Shown: piece after piece, positions 1-7,518 of the stretch | Numbering within the stretch: position 1 is the first letter of the stretch | Layout: each line of letters opens with the position of its first letter | Assembly: GCA_009840165.1 (NCBI GenBank) | Contig: VXOG01000037.1 | Coordinates: 1 to 64,000 of the forward strand | Source: Chloroflexota bacterium | GTDB lineage: Bacteria; Chloroflexota; Dehalococcoidia; Lucifugimonadales; UBA3495 | DNA: 64,000 nucleotides | Reading direction: 5' to 3' | Translations under genes and position numbers: made by a program | The notes under the pieces: model-generated | Seen by the model: the letters and a program-made list of their open reading frames with translations, nothing else | Database searches by the model: none | What the model was told of the DNA's origin: nothing

Positions 1-783
1 TTCTCCAAATACGTGGCAAGTTTTTTCAGCGTCTTTCTCTGCACCGGTTAACGCTTTCAGGTAATGCCTTTTGTCTTTACGCTCCAGGTAATTGAAATCA
101 AGCAGTAGGTGTGCCAAGCCGTTAAACAGAGTGAAAATCTGCCGTTCTTTTGTTTCACCATGGTTCACGTAGATGACCGGATACGCATCGTCGCCCAGGC
201 AAAAGCCGGCCAGGTCTTTCTGGCGGAATGACCGCTTGAATACCCAGACTCCGGCATCCTCAACCAGGCTGCGAAAATCCTCAAAAGGATGGGATAGGTT
301 GGATATTCCTTCCGGGTCTTCGGGGTCAATGCCAAGGTATTCCCGAACCGCCATCGCTAGTTGGCCCGGATTGCCGGCGTCTGCATATCCGCGCAAATCA
401 CGCAGGATAAACCGTTCCCCAGTCCCGTCCGCCCCGAGTAGTTCTGTCAGATCATCCTGCCGGTAGCGAGCCTGTCGCACGGCGTACAACGTATCGGGGT
501 GAAGGTCCTCCAGCATTTCTGCCGGCAAACGGTGGAAGCGCTCGGTAACGGTTTTCTCCTCCGGCGGGTCTTTGAAGAAGAAAAACACCGTGCCCCGGTG
601 ATAGTCTTGGTGAGATAGCTGCTCGAACTGTCTCCAGGTTGGGAAGGACTTGCCGGACTCCCATTCTCGTACCCGTTCCGGCGACACACGGCGGCGGCGG
701 GCAATGTCCTCTACCGAATAGCCCGCCCGCTCCCGTGCCCAGCGCAACAGTTCCGGGTTGATCGCCGTCGCACGGATAACCAT
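1..783 (-). CDS. XRE-type HTH protein with degenerate ImmA/IrrE domain (C-terminus beyond window)
   Basis: The reading frame is open from an ATG at 783 down to base 1, so 261 residues are visible and the C-terminus lies outside the window. Residues about 8-60 (LLRWARERAGYSVEDIARR, then VSPERVREWESGKSFPTW) read as a Cro/C1-type helix-turn-helix of the kind fused to ImmA/IrrE (COG2856) peptidases. Residues about 180-235 match the peptidase core, but the zinc motif HExxH is replaced by NGLAH at 221-225, so the first His and the catalytic Glu are missing. In this family the HTH binds DNA and the peptidase cleaves a repressor or acts as an antitoxin. Here I infer a non-catalytic regulator or antitoxin. 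A partner gene, if present, would lie left of the window. Confidence 0.7.
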   Translation of the reverse strand, partial: MVIRATAINPELLRWARERAGYSVEDIARRRRVSPERVREWESGKSFPTWRQFEQLSHQDYHRGTVFFFFKDPPEEKTVTERFHRLPAEMLEDLHPDTLYAVRQARYRQDDLTELLGADGTGERFILRDLRGYADAGNPGQLAMAVREYLGIDPEDPEGISNLSHPFEDFRSLVEDAGVWVFKRSFRQKDLAGFCLGDDAYPVIYVNHGETKERQIFTLFNGLAHLLLDFNYLERKDKRHYLKALTGAEKDAEKTCHVFGE

Positions 784-869
784 AGCCGTCCTCCAATCTG
801 AACCGTCCGGGAAAGACTGATCGGGCGTCTCCCGGGCGGTTTCAGTGTAGCAGACGTATGAAACGCGTC

Positions 870-1805
870 CTATCCGCCCTGCTCCTCCAGCGCGCGTTGC
901 AGATCAGCGGGGTCAACGTGCACGTCGATGCCGGCGCGTTCCGACTGGAGGAGCATGGCGACCCGGGAGTCTCGACCGGCCCAGCCGCGGTTGAGGGCCT
1001 CGGTCATTTCGGCCAGGGTGGTGTTGGCGAGTTTCATGGGCACGTCGAACTCGCGTCCCACGGCGACGGCGAGGTCAACGTCCTTGCGGGCCAGGCGCAG
1101 GGCGAAGTCCGGCGGGTCGTAGGTGTCGATCAGGAAGTGCTGGGCCAGACCTTCGAACATGCCCCGGCGTCCGCCGGCGCCCTTGCGCACGGCCAGCCAC
1201 AGCGCCAAAGGATCAACGCCAGCCTTGATGCCCATGGTGAACACCTCGGCCAATGCGGTCTGCACGATGTAGCCGGCGCAGTTGTGCACCAGCTTGGCTA
1301 CCGAGCCGCTGCCAATCGGCCCCACGTAGTAGGCTGCGTCGCCGATGGAGTCCAGCACCGCCTTGTGCTGGTCGAACACGGCCTGGTCGCCGCCGACCCA
1401 GATCGCCAGTCGGCCGCTGGCGGCGCCGGCGGGGCCACCGCTCACGGGAGCGTCCAGCACGTTAATGCCCTGGGGCGCGACCCGGTCGTGGATCTGCCGG
1501 ATCAGCGTCGGCGAGCTGGTGCTGAGGTCGAAATAGGTCTTGCCGGCGGCCATGCCGGACATGATGCCGTCCTCGCCCAGCGAGACGGCTTCAACTTCGA
1601 CCGGCCCGGGCAGCGAGGTGAACACCACGTCGGTGGACTCGGCGACCTCGCGGGGAGTGTCGGCCCACGTTGCGCCGGCCTCCAGGTGCTGGGTGGCGGC
1701 CTCGCGGCGGATGTCGTGGACCACCATGTCGTTGCCGCCGCTGAGGCAGTTGTACGCCATGCTGGCGCCCATGGTGCCCAGGCCGATAAATCCTACTTTT
1801 GCCAT
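870..1805 (-). CDS. NAD(P)-dependent beta-hydroxyacid dehydrogenase (3-hydroxyisobutyrate dehydrogenase family)
   Basis: This 311-residue cytosolic oxidoreductase has the family layout: an N-terminal Rossmann domain starting AKVGFIGLGTMGASMAYN, the substrate-binding motif DAPVSGGPAGAASGRL, and the helix with the catalytic Lys in GSVAKLVHN. The family oxidises 3-hydroxyisobutyrate, tartronate semialdehyde or similar beta-hydroxyacids with NAD(P); the substrate cannot be read from sequence. The ATG at 1805 is chosen because AGGAG lies about nine bases upstream and the Rossmann fold starts directly after it; an upstream extension to 1868 adds only unrelated residues. Length is usual for the family. 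It stands alone between the HTH protein and a hypothetical gene. Confidence 0.88.
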   Translation of the reverse strand: MAKVGFIGLGTMGASMAYNCLSGGNDMVVHDIRREAATQHLEAGATWADTPREVAESTDVVFTSLPGPVEVEAVSLGEDGIMSGMAAGKTYFDLSTSSPTLIRQIHDRVAPQGINVLDAPVSGGPAGAASGRLAIWVGGDQAVFDQHKAVLDSIGDAAYYVGPIGSGSVAKLVHNCAGYIVQTALAEVFTMGIKAGVDPLALWLAVRKGAGGRRGMFEGLAQHFLIDTYDPPDFALRLARKDVDLAVAVGREFDVPMKLANTTLAEMTEALNRGWAGRDSRVAMLLQSERAGIDVHVDPADLQRALEEQGG

Positions 1806-1902
1806 AGCTGATTGTCTCCTGTAACAGTCCTGGTATGCCGGGGACGAGCACGGTCCGGCCGGCGTCATTCTACCAGAGCGGGAGACAATCCTATGGTTGG
1901 GA

Positions 1903-2652
1903 TCAGTTCTGCGAGTCGTTGTCCGAAGTGTTCTTCCGGGAGGGAGCGTTTTCGCCCAGGACGATGCTGCGTCCGGTGTCCGTCACGCGGTAGTGGCCGG
2001 ACTTGCCTGGAATGCGCTCCAGCCAGCGGAACTTGGTGCGGGCGGCGTTGCGCAGAGTCTGAACGAAACTGTGGGGGATGGGCCAGCCGGCCAGAGTGAA
2101 GAGGCGTTCCAACTCGTCGGGATCGACACTCTGCACGTTGAGGTGGCGGTCGGCGGCTTCGGCGGCAACCACCACGCGACGCATATCACCCAGCGGGCTG
2201 ACACGCTGGCAGAAGGCGATGAACTCGTGCTCGTCCGGAGTTGACGGTCTGTAATCCGGCGCCGGGACAACCGTCGCCGGGGCAACTGCCGCGGTCGCAA
2301 CCGGAGCCGGTTCGGCCGGGAGGGGAGGGCGTTCGACTACCGAGGCTACGGTCGCGGTGGGGGCAGGCCCGTGGTTGCCGTTGCTGGCTACGTTAGACGC
2401 TGCGCGCGTTAGGTCCGCGCCGTTTGCCACCGGCGCCATCTGCGGCGGCGCGGAACCGTGTCCGTTGGTTGGCGTCCCGTTGTGATGAGCGGCAGCATCG
2501 GGGGACCTGCCGTTCACCTCTTCAATTGGTTGCTCTGCAACCCCGTTCAGGTGGGGCATCGTTGAGTAGAGCACCTCGCGCACCAAGTCCTTGTCGTCGG
2601 CTTCAATGGACACCTGTGCGCCCGACGGCAATGTGATATTGAGCTTGATCAT
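1903..2652 (-). CDS. Hypothetical protein with proline/alanine-rich linker and C-terminal winged-helix-like domain
   Basis: I do not recognise a named family for this 249-residue protein. The start at 2652 is preferred because MIKLNITLPSGAQVSIEA forms a clean beta-rich N-terminal domain; the longer frame to 2739 adds low-complexity residues. Residues about 1-40 look like a small beta/alpha domain, about 45-140 are a Pro/Ala/Asn-rich linker, and about 145-235 form a compact helical region (DEHEFIAFCQRVSPLGDMRR to FRWLERIPGKSGHYRVTDTG) whose end resembles the wing of a winged helix. A DNA- or protein-binding adaptor is a guess. No neighbour suggests a pathway. Confidence 0.55.
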   Translation of the reverse strand: MIKLNITLPSGAQVSIEADDKDLVREVLYSTMPHLNGVAEQPIEEVNGRSPDAAAHHNGTPTNGHGSAPPQMAPVANGADLTRAASNVASNGNHGPAPTATVASVVERPPLPAEPAPVATAAVAPATVVPAPDYRPSTPDEHEFIAFCQRVSPLGDMRRVVVAAEAADRHLNVQSVDPDELERLFTLAGWPIPHSFVQTLRNAARTKFRWLERIPGKSGHYRVTDTGRSIVLGENAPSRKNTSDNDSQN

Positions 2653-2791
2653 TCCCTGCCACCCAGTCACAATTGGGGAAGCCGCGACCCGCGCTCTGAC
2701 CTGTCGGGATCGCGACGGAACCCCGCGATGATGGCCCAATGTTAATGTACCGTCGGGGTTCGTGGCAAGGCGAACGGATGGCGGGTTTGGG

Positions 2792-3229
2792 TCAATGTAG
2801 CGGGTCGTCAGCCGGGCTATCGTAGTGAATTACTTCCAGCCCTGGGAGATTGCCAAAATCACGGTCATGGGAGAGGAGCGGGCAATTCAACAGAACGGCG
2901 GTGGCTGCAATCCAGGCATCGGCAGTGCTTAATTCCCGGCCGATTCGGCGGCTCTGAGCGCGCAGACGAGCGCAGGTTTCCGCCAGGTTCAAGTCGTACC
3001 CAGCTACCGTGTATTCAGCGTTAACGTACCGAAACAGCTCATTTATACGTCGCTGTCCGCAATTTCTATTCAGTACGCCAAACAAAAGCTCTTCGTAAGT
3101 TTGAAACGATATGACGGGACTGTGGCCAGCGATACTTTGCAAATAGGGCTGCGCGACGGGCTCGGCACCGTAGATATACGATACTACGCTGGTATCTACT
3201 ACTATGTGAGGTAGACCTTGGGTAGTCAT
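2792..3229 (-). CDS. PIN-domain ribonuclease, VapC-like toxin
   Basis: A 145-residue single-domain protein. The acidic residues expected for a PIN active site are visible: D12 in IVVDTSVVSYIYG, E46/E47 in TYEELLFG, D104 in STADAWIAAT and D122/D124 in SHDRDFGNL. PIN toxins are Mg-dependent RNases that cut tRNA or rRNA when freed from an antitoxin. The gene overlaps the stop of the upstream small gene by four bases (ATGA), so the two are translationally coupled in antitoxin-first order. Nothing suggests inactivation, unlike the second PIN module near 46.9 kb. Confidence 0.85.
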   Translation of the reverse strand: MTTQGLPHIVVDTSVVSYIYGAEPVAQPYLQSIAGHSPVISFQTYEELLFGVLNRNCGQRRINELFRYVNAEYTVAGYDLNLAETCARLRAQSRRIGRELSTADAWIAATAVLLNCPLLSHDRDFGNLPGLEVIHYDSPADDPLH

Positions 3230-3597
3230 CTGTCGCGGGCCTCATATATGACCTTGATGAACTCTTCGATGTCAACAGGGTCATCATCGTCGTGCTGATA
3301 GTAGCTGGTCGCTCTATCAGGGTCAAAGATTTTCGGCTCCACCGCTTTAAATTCGTCGATGCTTGGCCACGCAACACTGATCTCGCGTACCTTCATTGGC
3401 CCGAATCGATTGCCTGGACGGGCCTGCTCGATGCCAATAACCTTCACGAAACAGGTTGCCAAGCGCTGCATGGTTTCGCTGAGGTTCTCCTCAAATTGCA
3501 GTTCGATGAGCGTATCACCGAAATTGTTCAGTTCAGCAGTACGCTTTTCGCGGTTGACCTTCGTCAGGCGGCCGCGCATCGAGATTTCCCTTTCCAT
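3226..3597 (-). CDS. Small beta-rich partner of PIN toxin, putative antitoxin
   Basis: 123 residues from the ATG at 3597, preceded by a GGGGG-type ribosome site; the longer frame to 3675 is unlikely. The protein has no AbrB, CopG or Phd signature. Its core (MRGRLTKVNREKRTAELN, then CFVKVIGIEQA and FGPMKVREISVAW) looks like a small beta-barrel. It ends with an acidic, helical tail (DDDDPVDIEEFIKVIYEARD) that could block a basic RNase site. The gene upstream of the second PIN module at 46604-46939 shares the (M)RGxL start, a V-x-GI-x(n)-G core and a REI(ES)FSVAW-like end, plus the same ATGA overlap. I infer an antitoxin family tied to PIN genes. Confidence 0.6.
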   Translation of the reverse strand: MEREISMRGRLTKVNREKRTAELNNFGDTLIELQFEENLSETMQRLATCFVKVIGIEQARPGNRFGPMKVREISVAWPSIDEFKAVEPKIFDPDRATSYYQHDDDDPVDIEEFIKVIYEARDR

Positions 3598-3662
3598 ATT
3601 CGCACCCCCGGTCTTGCTTGGTGTGCCATGTTCAGAATGTATCACACTCGCCGCCCGCCACG

Positions 3663-5015
3663 TCAGCCCAGCCACGTTACAAAGAACGCGCCGGCGGCCA
3701 GGAAAATCAGGAATCCCAGCACGTCGGTGAACGTGGTCACGAAGACTGCCGACGATACCGCCGGGTCGATGCCCAAGCGCCGCAGCAGCAGCGGGACTCC
3801 TGCGCCGGTGAGGGCGGCCACCAGCAGGTTTCCTACCATGGCGATTGCCAGTGCGATGCCCAGGCCCAGGCTGCCCTTCCAGAGCCAGCCGAGTGCGCCG
3901 GCCAGCGCAGCCAGGGCCATGCCGTGCAGCAGGCCCAACAGCAACTCTCGCCCTAACAGGCGCAGTCCCGCCGGCGGCGGCACCTCGCCGACGGCCATGC
4001 CGCGCACCACCAGCGTCACCGTCTGCGTTCCAGCGATGCCGCCCTGACCGGCCACCACCGGCAGGAACACCGCCAGCATGGCGATGGCCGCGATGGTGGA
4101 CTCGAAGAGGTTGACCACGGCGGCGGCAACTAGCACCGTCCCCAGGTTCAACACCAGCCAGGGCAGGCGGTGGCGGACCGACAGGTGCAGGGGGCCGAAA
4201 ACCCGCTCGCCGGGGGCGGAAGCGATGCGCAGCATATCTTCGGTCGCTTCTTCCTGGGCTACGAGCATGGCATCCTCGGCGCGGATGACGCCGAGAAGAA
4301 CGCTCTGGTCATTCACCACCGGAACTATGCTGAGCCAGTAGCGGGACATGATCCGGTGGACTTCTTCCTGGTCGGTTTCGGGCGCAACGGTCACCAGCGC
4401 CCGGTCGTATCGGTCCAGAATTTCGCCCACCGACCGGGCCGGGGTTGCCAGCGCCAGCTCGACGATCCCCACGGAACCGGCGAACCGGTTTTCGTCATCC
4501 ACCACGCATACCCAGCCGAAACCCTCGGCGTCCTCCCCAAAAAGCCGCAGCCGGTCCAGCGCGTTGCCGGCCGTGACTCCGCGCCGGACTTGGGGATAGT
4601 CCAGGGTCATCATTCCGCCGGCGGTGTCCGGCGGGTATTGGAGTAGGGGAGTGACCTCCTCGGGCTTTTCCAATTCCGCCAGGATCGCGGCGGCGTGTTC
4701 ATCGGGGAGTTCCTGCAGGATGTCGGCGACGGTGTAGGTATCTACCTCGTCCAGCAGGTCTGCGGCCTGCTCAGGGACCAGTTCACGGGTGACGGCCGCC
4801 GCGGCCAGGGTCGGGGCATCGTCCAGGATGTCGGCGAGTTCGTCCGGCGTCAGCAGGGCGATCAGGACACGCCGCTCAGCCCTGGAAGCGCGTCGCAGCA
4901 GGATGCCCTGGTCGGCGGGGTACATTCGCCGGAGCAGGCCAGCGGCGGCGCCAACCTGATCGCGGCCCAGAGCGTCCAGAGTCTGCTCGCCGAGGGATTC
5001 CGGGCTGGCGGACAT
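3663..5015 (-). CDS. mgtE: MgtE-type magnesium transporter
   Basis: A 450-residue inner-membrane channel/transporter. The N-terminal MgtE superhelical domain covers about residues 20-125 (LLTPDELADILDDAP, LQELPDEHAAAILAEL). A CBS pair follows at about 130-255, where Mg binding gates the pore. Five membrane helices fill the C-terminal third and carry the family signatures VVAGQGGIAGTQTVTLVVRG and LGIDPAVSSAVFVTTFTDVLG, with the Asp that lines the Mg path. The ATG at 5015 is chosen; a GTG at 5024 is an alternative. The gene starts about 15 bases after uvrC and is probably co-transcribed with it. Confidence 0.93.
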   Translation of the reverse strand: MSASPESLGEQTLDALGRDQVGAAAGLLRRMYPADQGILLRRASRAERRVLIALLTPDELADILDDAPTLAAAAVTRELVPEQAADLLDEVDTYTVADILQELPDEHAAAILAELEKPEEVTPLLQYPPDTAGGMMTLDYPQVRRGVTAGNALDRLRLFGEDAEGFGWVCVVDDENRFAGSVGIVELALATPARSVGEILDRYDRALVTVAPETDQEEVHRIMSRYWLSIVPVVNDQSVLLGVIRAEDAMLVAQEEATEDMLRIASAPGERVFGPLHLSVRHRLPWLVLNLGTVLVAAAVVNLFESTIAAIAMLAVFLPVVAGQGGIAGTQTVTLVVRGMAVGEVPPPAGLRLLGRELLLGLLHGMALAALAGALGWLWKGSLGLGIALAIAMVGNLLVAALTGAGVPLLLRRLGIDPAVSSAVFVTTFTDVLGFLIFLAAGAFFVTWLG

Positions 5016-5029
5016 GGGCGGCACGCGGC

Positions 5030-6901
5030 CTATATGGTCTGTTTGAGTCTTACGGCCAGGGAACGGGTCAGGCCCGGGACGGCGGCGATGTCCTCAACCG
5101 TCGCTTCCTTGATGCCTTGCAGGGAACCGAAGCGTCGCAGCAGCATCCGTTTGCGTTTCGGTCCGATGCCGGTGACCATGTCGATGGGCGATTTCAGGTT
5201 GCTCTTGGAACGCAGGTTCCTGTGGAACGTGATGGCGAAGCGGTGCGCCTCGTCCCGGATGCGCTGCATCAGGTAGAGGGCCTGCGAGTCCCGGGGCAGG
5301 ACGATAGGCTCCGGCGTGTGGGGCACGAAGATTTCCTCGTTTTCCTTGGCCAGCGAGCACAGGGGAATCTGCTCCAAGCCCAGGTGCAGCATCACCTCAC
5401 GCGCTGCTGAAAGGTGGCCCTTGCCGCCGTCGATGATTACCAACTCGGGCATTACGCCCCAGGTGTCAACCTTGCCGTCAGGGTCGGGGTTGTCGATGGC
5501 CTGGCTGAGCCGCTTGAAACGCCGGGTCAACATTTCTTTCATGCTGGCGTAGTCGTCAACGCCGTCCACCGCCTTGATCTTGAAGCGCCGGTAGTCGCGG
5601 GTGCGCGGCTTGCCGTCGTCGAAAACTACCATGCTGCCCACCAGGTTGCTGCCCTGGATGTGGGAGATGTCATAACATTCCATGCGCACGGGAGCGGCCG
5701 GCAGGCTCAGTTCCTCTTCCAGCTCCTTGAGCGCGCCCTGGATCGCATCGGTGCGATGGAGCCACTTGGCACGATGCTGGGCGAGGCCCTCGGCCGCGTT
5801 GTCGGCTACCGCCTGCACCAGCTTGCGGTTTTCGCCGCGCTGGGGGCGGTAGAGGCGAACCGCGCCGCCGCGCCGGTTGCGCAGGAAATCCTGCAACAGT
5901 TGCGCGTCATCCGCCGGCGGGTCGTGCTGGATCAGGATCGTAGGCGGAATCTCCAGCGCGTTGGCGTAGAACTGCTGGACGAACTGGGCGATGATGGAGC
6001 CGGGTTCGTCATCCTCCGGCCCTTCCATGAAGAAATGGTCGCGCCCGATGAGCTTGCCCCGGCGGATAAAGAACGCCTCGACCCACGCCTCCCGTATGCG
6101 CGAGTCAGGGTCGGCGACGGCCACGGCGATGGCGTCCAGGTCCATGTCTCTACGCGAGTCCACCTTGACGGTGCGTTCTTCCTCGAATTTCTGGATGGCT
6201 GCCATCTGGTCCCGGAGCACGGCGGCGCGCTCGAACTCCAGCGACTCGGCGGCCTGTTCCATCTTGTCCCGGAGCTGGCTTGTTACGGTTTCGGTGTTGC
6301 CCTCCAGGAACAGGATGACCTGCTTGATTACTTCGTCGTACTCTTCGCGGGTGGCGAGTCCGGCGCACGGGCCGACGCAGCGGTGGATGTAGTATTCCAG
6401 GCAGGGACGCGGGTCGGTTCCGGTAATTCGTTTGGTGCAAGAGCGGTACGGAAACAGCTTCTTGACCAGATCCATGGACTGGCGGACGCTGCCGGCGCTG
6501 GCGAAGGGGCCGAAGTAGCGTGCTCCGTCGGTGTGGGCGCCCCGGGTGATGTACACCCGCGGAAATTCCTCGGCCCAGTCAACCTTCAGGAACGGGTAGG
6601 TCTTGTCGTCCTTGAGGCGGACGTTGAAGTAGGGGCGGTGCCGCTTGATCAGCGTGTTTTCGAGAATCAGGGCCTCGGCCTCGGTGTCGGTGACGATGTA
6701 CTCGAAGTCGGCCAGCTCGCTGACCATGCGGCGGGTCTTGCGATCGAGGCCGGCCGGCGAACCGAAGTAAGAACGCAGGCGGTTGCGTAGCACGGCGGCC
6801 TTGCCGACGTAGATGACCGCGCCCCTGGCGTTTTTCATCAGATAAACGCCGGGACGCTCGGGCGTCACCAGGAGGCGATGGTCAAATTCCTGCCGTAGCA
6901 T
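5030..6901 (-). CDS. uvrC: Excinuclease ABC subunit C
   Basis: A full-length 623-residue UvrC, the endonuclease that makes both incisions in nucleotide excision repair with UvrA and UvrB. Domains in order: GIY-YIG nuclease for the 3' cut at about 12-95 (RPGVYLMKNARGAVIYVGKA), a Cys-rich segment (PCLEYYIHRCVGPCAG), the UVR motif that binds UvrB (about 200-235, LEFERAAVLRDQM), the RNase H-like endonuclease for the 5' cut (MECYDISHIQG, VIIDGGKGHL) and a terminal helix-hairpin-helix (TGIGPKRKRMLLRRFG). The start at 6901 gives the usual N-terminus. A palindromic repeat lies immediately upstream. Confidence 0.96.
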   Translation of the reverse strand: MLRQEFDHRLLVTPERPGVYLMKNARGAVIYVGKAAVLRNRLRSYFGSPAGLDRKTRRMVSELADFEYIVTDTEAEALILENTLIKRHRPYFNVRLKDDKTYPFLKVDWAEEFPRVYITRGAHTDGARYFGPFASAGSVRQSMDLVKKLFPYRSCTKRITGTDPRPCLEYYIHRCVGPCAGLATREEYDEVIKQVILFLEGNTETVTSQLRDKMEQAAESLEFERAAVLRDQMAAIQKFEEERTVKVDSRRDMDLDAIAVAVADPDSRIREAWVEAFFIRRGKLIGRDHFFMEGPEDDEPGSIIAQFVQQFYANALEIPPTILIQHDPPADDAQLLQDFLRNRRGGAVRLYRPQRGENRKLVQAVADNAAEGLAQHRAKWLHRTDAIQGALKELEEELSLPAAPVRMECYDISHIQGSNLVGSMVVFDDGKPRTRDYRRFKIKAVDGVDDYASMKEMLTRRFKRLSQAIDNPDPDGKVDTWGVMPELVIIDGGKGHLSAAREVMLHLGLEQIPLCSLAKENEEIFVPHTPEPIVLPRDSQALYLMQRIRDEAHRFAITFHRNLRSKSNLKSPIDMVTGIGPKRKRMLLRRFGSLQGIKEATVEDIAAVPGLTRSLAVRLKQTI

Positions 6902-6904
6902 TGG

Positions 6905-6946
6905 TACCCCTCACCCCGACCCTCTCTCCTTGCGGGAGAGGGAGTT
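6905..6946. repeat. REP-like palindromic repeat (CTCACCCC...CCTCTC-GAGAGG type)
   Basis: The segment contains CCCTCACCCCGACCCTCTC followed by TTGC and GGGAGAGGG. The same consensus recurs at about 19653, 54495 and 63914. It is a dispersed intergenic palindrome, widespread in bacteria; here it separates uvrC from the next gene. Confidence 0.8.
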
Positions 6947-6948
6947 GC

Positions 6949-7296
6949 TTATAGCACGAAGGACACGGCGACCAGCACCACGACCAGCACTCCTGAGAAG
7001 ATGCCGATGCGCGTCAACTCCGAGCGCACATGGTTGTATGCTGCGGGCCGGTCGAAGCGGCGGCCCCGGGGCTGCGTATCGGAACGGCCGATGGGTCGGC
7101 TCGTCCCTGCGGGAACGGCGGATGGCGCTGGGCTCGCTGCGGGCGAATCCTGGACCGGAGCCTGGGACGGAACGGTGTCCGGCTCCGCTACGGCGGTTGC
7201 TCTTGCGCCGGCGGGCGGATTGCTGCGATTGGTGGTGTTGCGGCGGCGGCGCAGGTTGTTCTGCCGCGCTGCTACTCGTTTGCCCCTGCTTGGCAT
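6949..7296 (-). CDS. Small basic protein with C-terminal membrane anchor
   Basis: A 115-residue protein of unknown function. Residues 1-24 are strongly basic (MPSRGKRVAARQNNLRRRRN). Residues about 25-85 are Ala/Pro/Ser-rich and disordered. Residues about 97-115 (IGIFSGVLVVVLVAVSFVL) form one hydrophobic helix ending at the C-terminus, so it looks like a tail-anchored protein with a nucleic-acid-binding or positively charged cytoplasmic part. From memory, short proteins starting MPSxGKRVAxRQ occur in Dehalococcoidia, which would support the placement. It lies upstream of uvrC on the same strand. Confidence 0.6.
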   Translation of the reverse strand: MPSRGKRVAARQNNLRRRRNTTNRSNPPAGARATAVAEPDTVPSQAPVQDSPAASPAPSAVPAGTSRPIGRSDTQPRGRRFDRPAAYNHVRSELTRIGIFSGVLVVVLVAVSFVL

Positions 7297-7467
7297 TGCT
7301 AACCTCCGAGCGCGGCGACGCCGGAGGGCGTTCGTCAGCGCAACTTGCAGTCAGTATGTGGATGGAAACGGCGGTTGGGTGGAATGGCCGTTGGCATAGA
7401 TCAATGATACCAGCAAACGGTGCGGAATGTGCGTTGGCGCGATTGCGGGCTTATGTAAATATAAGCA

Positions 7468-7490
7468 GGGGCGGGTTTCAAACCCGCCCC
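7468..7490. terminator. GC-rich perfect hairpin after the CoxL-like gene
   Basis: The arms GGGGCGGGTTT and AAACCCGCCCC are 11 bases each with a one-base loop. It sits just beyond the stop of the minus-strand gene ending at 7519. Related hairpins occur at 16317 and 18581, so it belongs to a repeat family that may serve as terminators. Confidence 0.55.
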
Positions 7491-7518
7491 TACGGTTTGT
7501 GTCATGTACGCCTGGTGG

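Noticed and set aside
5414-6790. Long plus-strand frame (458 codons) opposite uvrC
   Set aside because: It lies fully antisense to a well-conserved gene and encodes low-complexity residues; it comes from codon bias on the other strand.
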